Source of the DNA: Microbacterium sp. BK668
GTDB taxonomy: Bacteria; Actinomycetota; Actinomycetes; Actinomycetales; Microbacteriaceae
Reading direction: 5' to 3'
Assembly (NCBI RefSeq): GCF_004362195.1
Contig: NZ_SNWG01000001.1
Coordinates: 2,418,001 to 2,482,000 of the forward strand
DNA: 64,000 nucleotides
Program-made: the position numbers and the translations under genes
Notes under the pieces: generated by a model
Database searches by the model: none
What the model was told of the DNA's origin: nothing
Seen by the model: the letters and a program-made list of their open reading frames with translations, nothing else
Shown here: positions 17,683-26,617 of the stretch, piece after piece
How the letters are laid out: each line of letters begins with the position of its first letter
Position numbering within the stretch: position 1 is the first letter of the stretch

Positions 17683-18555
17683 ATGGCAGAGAGCTCCTGG
17701 TCGCTCGGCCGCGCGCTGCGCGGCATGTTCGTGAAGCCGACGATCGACGAGACGACGTGGGACGACCTCGAGACGGCGCTGCTGACGGCCGACTTCGGTC
17801 CCGACATCACCGAGCGCATCGTCGACGAGCTGCACGAGAAGGTCGAGCGGTACCGCACGACCGACCCGCGGGACCTGCAGCGGATGCTCAAAGAGACGCT
17901 CGAGGAGCACTTCGCCAAGTTCGACACGACGCTCCGGCTCACCGAGCGCCCGGCCGTCGTGCTCGTGGTGGGCGTCAACGGCGTCGGCAAGACGACGACC
18001 ATCGGCAAGTTCGCGAAGTTCCTCCAGCGCTACGGCCGCTCCGTCGTGGTGGGCGCGGCCGACACCTTCCGGGCCGCGGCCGTCGACCAGCTCGCCACGT
18101 GGGCCGAACGCGGCGGCGCGACGATCGTGCGGCCGCAGCAGCAGGGGCAGGATCCGGCATCCGTCGCCTTCCAGACGATCGACTACGCCAAGCGCACGGG
18201 GACGGAGATCGTGCTCGTCGACACCGCCGGCCGCCTGCACACCAAGGGCGGCCTGATGGACGAGCTGACCAAGATCCGCCGCGTGATCGAGAAGCAGGCG
18301 CCCATCAGCGAGGTCCTGTTGGTCCTGGATGCCACGACCGGCCAGAACGGCGTCATGCAGGCGCAGGCGTTCCTCGAGCACGCCGGAGTCACCGGGCTCG
18401 TGATCACCAAGCTCGACGGCTCGGCGAAGGGCGGATTCGTGCTCGCGGTGCAGGAGCGCACCGGAATCCCGGTGAAGCTGCTCGGCCAGGGCGAGGGGAT
18501 CGGCGACCTCACGGGCTTCACGCCGCATGTGTTCGCGGCCGCCCTCGTCGACTGA
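17683..18555 (+). CDS. ftsY: Signal recognition particle receptor FtsY
   Basis: SRP-family GTPase that receives ribosome-Ffh complexes at the membrane. The motifs are G1 GVNGVGKTTTIGKFAKF near residue 97, ADTFRAAAVDQLATWAER, G3 DTAGRLHTKGGLMDEL and G4 TKLDGSAKGG, with a C-terminal GIGDLTGFTPHVF. At 290 residues it has only the N and G domains and no long acidic A domain. Its partner ffh is about 4 kb downstream. Confidence 0.96.
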   Translation: MAESSWSLGRALRGMFVKPTIDETTWDDLETALLTADFGPDITERIVDELHEKVERYRTTDPRDLQRMLKETLEEHFAKFDTTLRLTERPAVVLVVGVNGVGKTTTIGKFAKFLQRYGRSVVVGAADTFRAAAVDQLATWAERGGATIVRPQQQGQDPASVAFQTIDYAKRTGTEIVLVDTAGRLHTKGGLMDELTKIRRVIEKQAPISEVLLVLDATTGQNGVMQAQAFLEHAGVTGLVITKLDGSAKGGFVLAVQERTGIPVKLLGQGEGIGDLTGFTPHVFAAALVD

Positions 18556-18623
18556 TCGGCGTTTCGGCGACACACGGAGCGTCGCCACTACCGCCCGACC
18601 CGGCAGGCTGGTTTCATGGGTTC

Positions 18624-19124
18624 ATGGCGATCGAGCACGACTTCTTCGGACTCCTCGAGTCCGGGCCGGACGGGTCGATCTTCTGGTCTGAGAACGTCGA
18701 ATTGGGCGACCAGAGCGTCACCGTCGACCTGACGGCACCCGACCAGGACGACGTCTCCGAGGCGGCTCTCGACGTCGCAGCGGGCCTCGTCTCGTCTCTC
18801 GAGGCGATCGACCGGAGCGCCCGCAACGCCATGGTCTCCGAGCTCGACGACCGCACGAGCGAGGTGACCGAGTACATCCTGCAGCAGCAGGAGAATCTCG
18901 GCGACGACATCGACGACATGCTCGTCGACGTATCGGGCGATCTGCACATCGACGTCATCCGCTCGCTGCAGCTGATGAGCATGACGATCCTGGCCGACGA
19001 GCACGGCGGCTCGGATCCTTTCGCGGTGCTCGAGTACGCGCTGGACCCCGACGCCACCGACGACGTGCTGCTGGTCAATCTCGGATCGGACGGCGACGTC
19101 CTCTCGGTGACCAGCGCCGACTGA
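18624..19124 (+). CDS. DUF2004 family protein
   Basis: A 166-residue acidic cytoplasmic protein. It begins MAIEHDFFGLLESG, has the conserved VDLTAPDQDDVSEAALD stretch and ends in an acidic DGDVLSVTSAD. The pattern matches actinobacterial DUF2004 as I remember it. The function is unknown and no catalytic motif is visible. ATG 18624 is in phase; the ATG at 18616 is in another phase. Its stop TGA is followed at once by the start codon of the next gene, so the two are probably coupled. Confidence 0.7.
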   Translation: MAIEHDFFGLLESGPDGSIFWSENVELGDQSVTVDLTAPDQDDVSEAALDVAAGLVSSLEAIDRSARNAMVSELDDRTSEVTEYILQQQENLGDDIDDMLVDVSGDLHIDVIRSLQLMSMTILADEHGGSDPFAVLEYALDPDATDDVLLVNLGSDGDVLSVTSAD

Positions 19125-19562
19125 ATGCAGACCTTCCTCCCTTACCCCTCGTTCGCCGCGTCCGCGGCTGCCCTGGACCGCGCCCGGCTGGGGAAGCAGC
19201 GCGTCGAGACCCTGCAGCTGCTGCGTGCGAACACCCTTCCGACCTACGGGTGGCGCCACCACCCGGCCGCGAAGATGTGGCGCGGGTACCTTCCGGCCCT
19301 CGTGTCGTACGGACTCGCGATGACGGATGCCTGGACCGCCCAGGGCCGGCCCGACAACGTCCGCCCGCAGCTGCTCGCGTTCGCGCCCGAGGTCGAGGGC
19401 GTGCGGCAGGACGACCTGGAGCTGCCGCTGTGGCTCGGAGACCCGGCGTTCCACCTGTCGCACCGTTCGAATCTCGTGCGGAAGGATCCCGAGTTCTATC
19501 GTCCCCGGTTCGGGGACATCCCCGACGACCTCCCGTACATCTGGCCGGCACCGGCCGTCTGA
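19125..19562 (+). CDS. MSMEG_6728 family protein (pyrimidine-dimer glycosylase-like)
   Basis: A 145-residue protein beginning MQTFLPYPSF with the conserved LDRARLGKQRVETLQLLRA and YGWRHHPAAKMWRGY segments. The family is named after MSMEG_6728 and resembles the Pfam pyrimidine-dimer DNA glycosylase (Pyr_excise) fold. The conserved arginine, lysine and paired histidines fit a nucleic-acid enzyme, but the activity of this subgroup is not established to my knowledge. It starts directly after the stop of the DUF2004 gene with no spacer. Confidence 0.75.
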   Translation: MQTFLPYPSFAASAAALDRARLGKQRVETLQLLRANTLPTYGWRHHPAAKMWRGYLPALVSYGLAMTDAWTAQGRPDNVRPQLLAFAPEVEGVRQDDLELPLWLGDPAFHLSHRSNLVRKDPEFYRPRFGDIPDDLPYIWPAPAV

Positions 19563-19602
19563 GGCGAGCCCGCGCGGCGCCGTCGGCGCGGCGGCGGTCC
19601 TC

Positions 19603-20601
19603 TCACACCGCCTGGGCGAATCCGCGCTCCGCGTGCACGTCGGCTGCGATGTGCGCGAGGTGGGGAGGGATGTCGCGGCCCTTCGAGATCATCGACTGCG
19701 CCCACAGGCGCCCGGCGCGGTACGAGGAGCGCACGAGCGGGCCGGCGAGCACCCCGAGGAAGCCGATCCGCTCGGCCTCCTCCTTGAACTCGACGAACTC
19801 GTCGGGCTTGACCCACCGCGCGACGGGCAGGTGCCGCGGGGTCGGACGCAGGTACTGGGTGATCGTGATGATGTCGGTGCCCGCGTCGTGCAGGTCGCGC
19901 AGCGCCTGCACCACCTCCTCCAGCTCCTCGCCCATGCCGAGGATGAGGTTCGACTTCGTGATGAGGCCGGCGTCGCGCGCCTGGGTCAGCACATCGAGCG
20001 ACCGCTCGTAGCGGAACGCCGGGCGGATGCGCTTGAAGATGCGCGGGACCGTCTCGACGTTGTGCGCGAACACCTCCGGCCGCGCCTCGAAGACGATACG
20101 CAGGAGGTCGGGGTCGCCGTTGAAGTCGGTCGCCAGGAGCTCGACCCCCGTGCCGGGGTTCAGGGCGTGGATCTGGCGCACGGTCTCGGCGTTGAGCCAC
20201 GCGCCGCCGTCGGCGAGATCGTCACGCGCCACGCACGTCACGGTCGAGTAGCGCAGCTGCATGCGCTGCACGCTCTCGGCGACGCGCCGCGGCTCGTCGG
20301 TGTCGTAGTCGGCCGGCTTGCCGGTGTCGATCTGGCAGAAGTCGCATCGCCGCGTGCACTGCGAGCCGCCGATGAGGAACGTCGCCTCCCGGTCCTCCCA
20401 GCACTCGTAGATGTTCGGGCAGCCCGCCTCCTGGCAGACGGTGTGCAGCTCCTCGGTCTTCACCAGCGAGTGGAGCGCCTGGTATTCCGGCCCCATCTTC
20501 GCCTTGGTCTTGATCCACTCGGGCTTGCGCTCGATCGGGGTCTGGGCGTTTCGCACCTCGAGCCGCAGGAGCTTGCGGCCCTCGGGCACGGCGGCGCTCA
20601 C
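19603..20601 (-). CDS. lipA: Lipoyl synthase
   Basis: Radical-SAM enzyme that inserts two sulfurs into octanoyl groups on lipoyl domains. The auxiliary iron-sulfur cluster cysteines are in [15 protein letters not shown]. The radical-SAM motif CxxxCxxC is CTRRCDFC. The family C-terminal RSSY is in LVRSSYRAG. The length of 332 residues is normal. GTG 20601 overlaps the lipB stop as GTGA; upstream in-frame starts would lie inside lipB. Confidence 0.97.
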   Translation of the reverse strand: MSAAVPEGRKLLRLEVRNAQTPIERKPEWIKTKAKMGPEYQALHSLVKTEELHTVCQEAGCPNIYECWEDREATFLIGGSQCTRRCDFCQIDTGKPADYDTDEPRRVAESVQRMQLRYSTVTCVARDDLADGGAWLNAETVRQIHALNPGTGVELLATDFNGDPDLLRIVFEARPEVFAHNVETVPRIFKRIRPAFRYERSLDVLTQARDAGLITKSNLILGMGEELEEVVQALRDLHDAGTDIITITQYLRPTPRHLPVARWVKPDEFVEFKEEAERIGFLGVLAGPLVRSSYRAGRLWAQSMISKGRDIPPHLAHIAADVHAERGFAQAV

Positions 20602-21236
20602 GCGATCGCCCCCGCGTACTCGGCCTGGAAGGCCCGCACCACCGGGTCCACCACATCGACGGGCGAGATGTCGGCGCCGACGATCTCGCTCATGGTCGTG
20701 ACCCCGGCATCCGTGATCCCGCACGGGATGATGCCCCGGAAGCCGGCGAGGGAGTTGTCGCAGTTGAGCGCGAAGCCGTGCATCGTGACGCCTCGCTGCA
20801 CGCGGACGCCGATGGCGGCGACCTTGTCCTCCCCGAGCGGACGCCGCACCCACACGCCGCTGCGACCCTCAACGCGGTAGCCCTCGATGTCGAACTCCGC
20901 GAGCACGTCGATCAAGAGCCCCTCGATGCGGCGGACGTGCGCGACGACGTCGACGGGCTCCCGCAGCCGCACGATCGGGTACCCGACGAGCTGCCCCGGA
21001 CCGTGCCACGTGATCTTGCCGCCTCGATCGACGTCGACGACGGGGGTGCCATCGGTCGGGCGCTCGTGGCGCGCCGTCCGCGCGCCAGCCGTGTACACCG
21101 GCTCGTGCTCCAGGAGGATCAGCGTGTCGGCCCGCTCGCCCGAGACGATGTCGGCGTGGACGCTCCTCTGCAGGGCCCAGCCGTCGTGATACAGCACGTA
21201 CTCCGGCGAGAAGCCGGGGGTGAGGATGTCGAGCAC
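20598..21236 (-). CDS. lipB: Octanoyl-[acyl-carrier-protein]:protein octanoyltransferase
   Basis: Transfers octanoate from acyl-carrier protein to lipoyl domains, the step before LipA. The motifs [25 protein letters not shown], the lysine in [18 protein letters not shown] and the catalytic cysteine in [14 protein letters not shown] are present. GTG 21236 is preceded by GAAGGAG at 4-nt spacing. The product has 212 residues. TATTGT (plus ACAATA at 21277-21282) is a possible -10, so this operon, unlike its neighbours, has a leader. Confidence 0.96.
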   Translation of the reverse strand: MLDILTPGFSPEYVLYHDGWALQRSVHADIVSGERADTLILLEHEPVYTAGARTARHERPTDGTPVVDVDRGGKITWHGPGQLVGYPIVRLREPVDVVAHVRRIEGLLIDVLAEFDIEGYRVEGRSGVWVRRPLGEDKVAAIGVRVQRGVTMHGFALNCDNSLAGFRGIIPCGITDAGVTTMSEIVGADISPVDVVDPVVRAFQAEYAGAIA

Positions 21237-21321
21237 GGCTCTCCTTCGCTTGTGGCGACTTCCTGGATCGCGTCCAACAATACGCCTCCGCCGCCGCTCG
21301 CGACCACGCGGGGCGCACGGA

Positions 21322-21327
21322 TAGCGT
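21322..21327 (+). promoter_or_regulatory. -10 box of leaderless TetR-VOC gene
   Basis: TAGCGT, 6 nt before ATG 21334. Confidence 0.55.
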
Positions 21328-21333
21328 GGGGGC

Positions 21334-22392
21334 ATGCCCAGGGAGCCCCGGACCGGCCGACCCCGCGCGTCCTCGCGCGAGACCCTCGCGGAGGCGGCGT
21401 GCGAGCTCTTCCTCGAGCGCGGGTTCGAGCAGACGTCCATCGCCGACATCGCCTCGCGCGCGGGGGTGAGCCGATCGAGCTTCTTCAACTACTTCGCCTC
21501 CAAGTCCGACATCCTCTGGTCCGCTCTCGACGAGCGGGTCCGAGCCCTCGAGGAGCGGCTGCGCGGCGACGGGGCGACGTCGGCCGCGGCATCCGCGACC
21601 GCTGACGCGTCACTCGGGGCGTCCGGGCGCGCGGGCGGCGCGGCCTCCGCGGTCACCTCCGCACTCACGGCCCTCGGGGCGGGTTTCACCCCGGACAGCC
21701 TGGCCCTGGCCGTCGTGAACACCGACGCGATGGGGCTCGAGGCGGAGCTCGAGCGCGAGGCATCCGTCCGCCGCTCGCGGATCGCCGCAGCGGTGGCCAC
21801 TCGTCTGCACGCGGCCGGCGTCGACCGGCTGGAGGCCGACGTCGCGGGCGCCGCCCACGGGGGAGCGGTGCTCGCCGCGATCGAGGCGTGGGCTCACGGC
21901 GGCGCCGGGCGCGCACCGCTCGCCGGCTTCCTCGCCCGGGCGCTGGTCGTCGCGGCGCCCACCCTGCCCACGGCCGTCCGACAGCTGCGGGTCGTCGCAC
22001 GCGCCGAGCGGTTCGACGAGGCGCTCGCCTTCTACCGCGACGAACTCGGACTCGTCGAGCGGGAGTCGCATGAGGGGGAGGGCGATGCGCGGGTCGCGAT
22101 CCTCGCGGCGGGCGAGGCGACCCTCGAGCTCTCGAACGCCGGCCAGGTGGCTCTGATCGACCGGGTCGAAACGGACGGGGATGCTCCGAGCGACGCGATC
22201 CGGCTCGCATTCGAGGTCGGCGACGCGGATGGGATGACGGAGCGCCTCGTCGCGGCGGGGGCGAAGCTCGAGGCATCCGCTCGCCAGACGCCCTGGCGCT
22301 CGCTCAACTCGCGCCTGCGGGGTCCCGCGGGACTGCAGATCACGCTCTTCCAGGAACTCGGGCCCGCGGGGGAGCCGGACTCGCTCACGTAG
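21334..22392 (+). CDS. TetR-family regulator fused to a VOC (glyoxalase-fold) domain
   Basis: A 352-residue fusion. Residues 12-60 form a TetR N-terminal helix-turn-helix with [18 protein letters not shown] and [19 protein letters not shown]. The helical ligand domain runs to about residue 210. From about 212 ([20 protein letters not shown]) to 345 there is a VOC fold with [10 protein letters not shown] and the closing [13 protein letters not shown] typical of bleomycin-resistance/glyoxalase proteins. The reading frame is continuous with no sign of frameshift. The VOC half may sense or bind the ligand, which I infer from the architecture only. The target genes are unknown; no enzyme gene is adjacent. 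Confidence 0.85.
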   Translation: MPREPRTGRPRASSRETLAEAACELFLERGFEQTSIADIASRAGVSRSSFFNYFASKSDILWSALDERVRALEERLRGDGATSAAASATADASLGASGRAGGAASAVTSALTALGAGFTPDSLALAVVNTDAMGLEAELEREASVRRSRIAAAVATRLHAAGVDRLEADVAGAAHGGAVLAAIEAWAHGGAGRAPLAGFLARALVVAAPTLPTAVRQLRVVARAERFDEALAFYRDELGLVERESHEGEGDARVAILAAGEATLELSNAGQVALIDRVETDGDAPSDAIRLAFEVGDADGMTERLVAAGAKLEASARQTPWRSLNSRLRGPAGLQITLFQELGPAGEPDSLT

Positions 22393-22395
22393 AAT
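22390..22395 (+). promoter_or_regulatory. -10 box of ffh
   Basis: TAGAAT, whose TAG is also the stop codon of the upstream gene, 9 nt before ATG 22405. Confidence 0.55.
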
Positions 22396-22404
22396 CGGGG
22401 GATC

Positions 22405-23970
22405 ATGGCTACCTTCGGCACGCTCTCCGATCGGCTCACCGAGACCTTCCGCAATCTGCGCACCAAGGGCAAGCTCACGCCCGCGGACGTCGACGGCACG
22501 GTGCGCGAGATCCGTCGCGCCCTGCTCGACGCGGACGTGGCGCTCCCCGTGGTGAAGGAGTTCACCGCGAAGGTGCGCGAGCGCGCGCTGGGCGACGAGG
22601 TCAACCGGGCGCTCAACCCCGCACAGCAGGTCGTGCAGATCGTCAACGAGGAGCTCATCGCGATCCTCGGCGGCGAGCAGCGCCGGCTTCAGTTCGCGAA
22701 GAACCCGCCGACGATCATCATGCTCGCGGGCCTGCAGGGCTCGGGCAAGACGACCTTCGCCGGCAAGCTCGCGAAGCAGCTCGAGAAGGACGGCCACACG
22801 CCGCTCCTCGTCGCGGCAGACCTCCAGCGCCCCAACGCCGTCAACCAGCTGCAGGTCGTCGCCGGTCAAGCGGGCGCCGCCGTGTACGCGCCGCAGCCCG
22901 GCAACGGCGTGGGCGATCCCGTGCAGGTGGCGCGCGACGGCGTGGACATCGCCCGGCGGCACCAGCACGACGTGGTCATCATCGACACGGCGGGCCGCCT
23001 CGGCGTCGACGCCGAGCTGATGAGGCAGGCCTCCGACATCCGCCGCGCGACGAACCCCGACGAGGTGCTCTTCGTCATCGACGCGATGATCGGCCAGGAC
23101 GCCGTCAACACGGCGAAGGCCTTCCAGGAGGGCGTCGACTTCACCGGTGTCGTGCTGTCCAAGCTCGACGGCGACGCGCGCGGCGGCGCGGCCCTCTCCG
23201 TGGCATCCGTCACCGGTCGCCCGATCATCTACGCCTCGACGGGCGAGAACCTCGACGACCTCGAGCCGTTCTATCCCGACCGGATGGCGTCGCGCATTCT
23301 CGACCTCGGCGACATCCTCACCCTCATCGAGCAGGCTCAGGCCGCGTTCGACGAGGAAGAGGCGATGAAGGTCGCCGAGAAGCTCGCGAAGGAGCAGTTC
23401 ACGCTCGAGGACTTCCTCGAGCAGCTTCAGCAGATGAAGAAGATGGGCTCGATGAAGAAGATGCTCGGGATGCTCCCGGGCATGGGCCAGATGAAGCAGC
23501 AGCTCGACGACTTCGACGAGCGCGAGATCGACCGCACCGAGGCCATCATCCGCTCCATGACGCCGGGGGAGCGCCGCAACCCGAAGGTGCTCAACGGCTC
23601 GCGCCGGCTGCGCATCGCGCGCGGATCCGGGATGACGGTCACCGACGTCAACCAGCTCGTGCAGCGCTTCGAGCAGGCGGCCAAGATGATGAAGACCGTC
23701 GCCCGCGGCGGTGTGCCGAACATCCCGGGGATGGGTCCGGTGCCCGGCGCGGGGCGCCCCGGCGCGTCGTCGAAGCGCGGCAAGCAGCAGAAGTCGCGCT
23801 CGGGCTCGCGGTCGGGAAACCCCGCCAAGCGTGCGGCCGAGAACGCCGGCATCGCGGCGGCGGGTCCGGCGGAGCCGACGGGCTCGGGCTTCGGCCTCGG
23901 CGGCGGCGGCAAGGGCGGGCCGAGCGAGGCCGACCTCGCCGAGCTGCAGAAGATGCTCGGGCGGGGCTGA
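22405..23970 (+). CDS. ffh: Signal recognition particle protein Ffh
   Basis: GTPase that binds signal sequences and SRP RNA and delivers ribosomes to FtsY. The G-domain motifs are GLQGSGKTTFAGKLAKQL near residue 111, AADLQRPNAVNQLQ, DTAGRLGVDAELM and SKLDGDARGG. The methionine-rich M domain has QQMKKMGSMKKMLGMLPGMG and the RNA-binding RIARGSGMTVTDVN. A basic, glycine-rich tail of about 70 residues makes 521 in total, common in actinobacteria. The gene for the SRP RNA was not found in this window. Confidence 0.97.
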   Translation: MATFGTLSDRLTETFRNLRTKGKLTPADVDGTVREIRRALLDADVALPVVKEFTAKVRERALGDEVNRALNPAQQVVQIVNEELIAILGGEQRRLQFAKNPPTIIMLAGLQGSGKTTFAGKLAKQLEKDGHTPLLVAADLQRPNAVNQLQVVAGQAGAAVYAPQPGNGVGDPVQVARDGVDIARRHQHDVVIIDTAGRLGVDAELMRQASDIRRATNPDEVLFVIDAMIGQDAVNTAKAFQEGVDFTGVVLSKLDGDARGGAALSVASVTGRPIIYASTGENLDDLEPFYPDRMASRILDLGDILTLIEQAQAAFDEEEAMKVAEKLAKEQFTLEDFLEQLQQMKKMGSMKKMLGMLPGMGQMKQQLDDFDEREIDRTEAIIRSMTPGERRNPKVLNGSRRLRIARGSGMTVTDVNQLVQRFEQAAKMMKTVARGGVPNIPGMGPVPGAGRPGASSKRGKQQKSRSGSRSGNPAKRAAENAGIAAAGPAEPTGSGFGLGGGGKGGPSEADLAELQKMLGRG

Positions 23971-23971
23971 C

Positions 23972-24049
23972 CCTTCACGGAGGTAGGAAATCGAGCGAAG
24001 GCAGGAAATCTGCCTCCAGTAGGGTCCTACCTTCGCGCGGATTCCTACG
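23972..24049 (+). repeat. 78-nt palindromic repeat, left copy (inverted relative to 25008-25085)
   Basis: Starts CCTTCACGGAGGTAGGAAAT. GTAGGAA (23983-23989) can pair with TTCCTAC (24042-24048), and GCGAAGG with CCTTCGC inside. Read against the reverse complement of 25008-25085 it has the same length, and 23 of the first 26 bases agree. See the DUF559 gene between the copies. Confidence 0.75.
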
Positions 24050-24154
24050 CCGGTGACCTTCGGCGTCTCCTCCACACCGCGGGCGCCCGACGGGAATGTG
24101 AACAGAGGTCGAGGCGCGGCGGCTCGTGCGCCGAAGTTCCGACAGGGTGGACGG

Positions 24155-25012
24155 ATGCCTCGCCCCGCCGACTTCGTCAGATGGCTCTCCGCCCGAGGCG
24201 GCATCGCGCACAGTTCGGAGGCCCGGACTGCCGGATTCCCGACCCAGACCATGGTGGCGGCCGTCGACGATGGACACGTGTCGCGCGTGCGCCGCTCCTG
24301 GCTCGTCCTGCCCGGCGTCGACCGGCGAATCGTTCGCGCCGTCGCCGTGGGTGGCCGCTTGAGCTGCATCAGCTCAGCCGCGCGGCGGGGGTTCTGGGTA
24401 CCCGCCCACGAGGACCTGCATGTCGCGGTCAAGCCGACAGCATCCAGAGTTCCCCGAGAGGGGGTCGTCGCACACTGGTCGCTCGGTCCCGAGCCCGTGA
24501 GCGCGCACGCCGTCGAGGACCCGCTTCTGAACGTGCTTCTCCATGTCTCAGAGTGTGTGCCGCGGGAGTCGGCGCTGACCGTCTGGGAGTCGGCGGTCCG
24601 CAAGGGCGCGGTCAGCCTCGATGCACTTCGTCGAGTCGACTGGGGGAGCTCTCGCGCTCGAGTGATCGCCGATGCATGCTCGGCGTTGAGCGACTCCGGC
24701 CTCGAGACCATTTTCCGGTCCCGGATCTCACCGTTCGGCGTGGTCATCCGCCAGCAGGTGTGGATCGACGGGCATCCGGTCGACTTCCTGATCGGCGACC
24801 GCCTCGTGGTCCAGATCGACGGCTTCGAGCACCACAGCTCGGCTGCCGACCGTCGGCGGGACATCGCCGCGGATGCTCGCCTCGTGCTTCTGGGATACAC
24901 CGTGCTGCGGTTCGACTATCAGCAGGTGATGTTCGACTGGCACGTGGTCGAGCGGACGGTGCTCGCCGCCGTCGCTCAGGGCCTTCATCGCCGGATGGGC
25001 TCACGAGCGTAG
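24155..25012 (+). CDS. DUF559 nuclease-like protein with AbiEi-like N terminus
   Basis: A 285-residue protein. The N-terminal part (about residues 5-95, FVRWLSARGGIAHSSEA to LHVAVKP) resembles the winged-helix region annotated as AbiEi-type antitoxin N-terminal. The C-terminal part is DUF559, related to Vsr-like PD-(D/E)XK nucleases: LETIFRSRIS near 183, VDFLIGDRLVVQIDGFEHH at about 209-227, and RRRDIAADARLVLLGYTVLRF. The usual second acidic residue (EVDG in many members) is Gln here (VQIDG), a substitution I believe is common in this subgroup. ATG 24155 is the likely start; the in-frame ATG 24053 lies next to the repeat. The stop codon lies inside the right-hand repeat. Third positions look less G/C-rich than in neighbours. 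Confidence 0.8.
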   Translation: MPRPADFVRWLSARGGIAHSSEARTAGFPTQTMVAAVDDGHVSRVRRSWLVLPGVDRRIVRAVAVGGRLSCISSAARRGFWVPAHEDLHVAVKPTASRVPREGVVAHWSLGPEPVSAHAVEDPLLNVLLHVSECVPRESALTVWESAVRKGAVSLDALRRVDWGSSRARVIADACSALSDSGLETIFRSRISPFGVVIRQQVWIDGHPVDFLIGDRLVVQIDGFEHHSSAADRRRDIAADARLVLLGYTVLRFDYQQVMFDWHVVERTVLAAVAQGLHRRMGSRA

Positions 25013-25085
25013 GAGAAGGCGCGGAGGTAGGACCGCGCGCAGCGGCTGCGTCCTACGCTCGCTCGAACTCCTACCTTCGTGAAGG
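25008..25085 (-). repeat. 78-nt palindromic repeat, right copy
   Basis: On the minus strand it starts CCTTCACGAAGGTAGGAGTT. GTAGGAG pairs with CTCCTAC at its ends and GTAGGAC with GTCCTAC inside, with a GCAGCcGCTGC tip. The terminal stem pair that is A-T in the left copy is G-C here, a compensatory change. It contains the stop codon of the DUF559 gene. Confidence 0.75.
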
Positions 25086-25123
25086 TCGGGGTGTCGGGAG
25101 GTCGGAGTGTCAGTGGCGGGATG

Positions 25124-26287
25124 TCAGTGGGCGAGCTGGGACAGATGCTCGCGCAGCGTCGGCCCGGCGCGGAACTCGCGGATGAGGTGGTGCACCACCT
25201 CCCGCAGGTCCCCCTCGGCCGCGTCGGCCACGAAGAGCTGCCGGGCGTACGACGCGCCCTGCGTGAGAGTGGTGTCGAGGCCCGCGAACTCGCGCGCGCA
25301 CTTGAGCTCGACGGCGATGTCGATGAGACGGTCCATCGTCTCGGCGAGGTGCTCGCGCACGGGGGCCTGCGTGCCGTCGGCGTCGACGATGATCCGCGCG
25401 TCCAGGCCGTAGCGCGCAGCGCGCCACTTGTTCTCGCGGACGAACCACGGCTGGAGCGTCGGAAGGGAGCGCCCCTCGTCGAGCTCCCGCGAGAAGTGCT
25501 CCACGAGCACCTGGACGAGCGCGGCGATGGCCGCGAGCTCGGGAAGCGTCGACATCCCGTCGCACGCGCGCACCTCGATCGTGCCCCACCTCGGTGCGGG
25601 CCGGATGTCCCACCGCACCTCCGTCGCGTCTTCCATCACGCCGGTTCGCACGAGGTCGCCGAGGTAGCCCTCGAACTCCGCCCACGACTCGAGCGGCCAC
25701 GGCAGACCCGCCGTCGGCAGCTGCTGGAAGACGAGCGAGCGGTTGGAGGCGTAGCCGGTCCGCTCGCCCGCCCAGAACGGGCTCGACGCGGACAGCGCCT
25801 GAAGATGCGGCAGGTAGACGGCCAGCGCGTTGATGATGGGGAACACCTTGTCGACGTCGTCGACGCCGACGTGCACGTGGATGCCCCAGATCATCATGTT
25901 GCGACCCCACCACTGCGTCCGCTCGATGAGCTTGTGGTACCGGGTCTTGTCGGTGATGCTCTGGTCGTACCACTGCGCGAACGGGTGGCTTCCCGCGCAC
26001 AGCAGCTCGATGCCGCGCGGATCGGTTTCCCGGCGGATGGCCGCGATCGCGTCGGCGACGTCGTCGACAGCGGCGGCGACGGTGTCGCCGATGCCGCTGG
26101 TGACCTCGACCGTGTTGGTGAGAAGCTCGCCCGTGACGGTGTAGCGCTCGAGCGCCGTCGACTCCTCGAGGGCCGGCAGGATCTCGGGTGCTCGCGGGAC
26201 GAGGTCGCCCGACGCGCCATCCGCGAGCATCAGCTCCCATTCGATCCCCACCGAGGAGCGGGCGGATGTCGCGAAAGGCACCGTCAT
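25124..26287 (-). CDS. YbdK-type carboxylate-amine ligase (glutamate-cysteine ligase family 2)
   Basis: A 387-residue ATP-dependent ligase. Family landmarks are VGIEWELMLAD at the N terminus with metal-binding glutamates, HPFAQWYDQSIT, the histidine-rich GIHVHVGVDD, EVRWDIRPAPRWGTIEVRACD and the basic ENKWRAARYGLDA. The family has weak glutamate-cysteine ligase activity in Escherichia coli. Actinobacterial members are often annotated this way, and the true substrate is unknown. ATG 26287 puts the conserved domain at residue 14; a longer frame to 26437 runs through DNA with no ribosome binding site. It converges on the DUF559 element. Confidence 0.85.
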   Translation of the reverse strand: MTVPFATSARSSVGIEWELMLADGASGDLVPRAPEILPALEESTALERYTVTGELLTNTVEVTSGIGDTVAAAVDDVADAIAAIRRETDPRGIELLCAGSHPFAQWYDQSITDKTRYHKLIERTQWWGRNMMIWGIHVHVGVDDVDKVFPIINALAVYLPHLQALSASSPFWAGERTGYASNRSLVFQQLPTAGLPWPLESWAEFEGYLGDLVRTGVMEDATEVRWDIRPAPRWGTIEVRACDGMSTLPELAAIAALVQVLVEHFSRELDEGRSLPTLQPWFVRENKWRAARYGLDARIIVDADGTQAPVREHLAETMDRLIDIAVELKCAREFAGLDTTLTQGASYARQLFVADAAEGDLREVVHHLIREFRAGPTLREHLSQLAH

Positions 26288-26617
26288 GGGCACAGTTTCG
26301 CACGGGGATGCCGCGCCCCGGCGTCGCTCGCACCGGTGTGCGTCGCCGGGCGACATCTCGCCGCCGCGCCCGCCGCGGCGTTGCGCTTCGCGCCGCACGG
26401 TGCCGGCTGATCCGTCGCTCGCGGTCGGATCGTCCATCGTCCGCTCGAGCGCGCATGCCGGTTCGCGGCTCGTGAACGGATCTGGCAGAATAGAGGGTCG
26501 GACCGCTTGCTCGACCCTCTATCCAGCGACAGGTCCTCCCTTTCAGAGCTTCCGCCGGGTGTGCACCCCACGCTCCAGGCGACCGGTTCACTTCCTTTCC
26601 ACACATTCAGGAGAATC
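26288..26617 (+). promoter_or_regulatory. rpsP upstream region with inverted repeat at the promoter
   Basis: This 330-nt stretch holds no convincing gene. CAGAAT at 26485-26490, preceded by TGG, looks like an extended -10 for rpsP. An inverted repeat with 11-bp arms (26490-26500 and 26512-26522, sequence ATAGAGGGTCG) begins at the last base of that -10. If transcription starts about 7 nt downstream, the left arm is only partly transcribed, so the repeat may be a DNA operator rather than an RNA hairpin. CAGGAGAA before the GTG at 26618 is the ribosome binding site. Confidence 0.5.

Noticed and set aside
18616..18618. ATG with CAGGCT six bases upstream as the start of the DUF2004 gene
   Set aside because: It is in a different phase from the conserved protein; ATG 18624 is in phase.
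23960..25100. Target-site duplication around the DUF559 element
   Set aside because: The bases outside the two repeats do not match, so insertion cannot be shown from this sequence alone.
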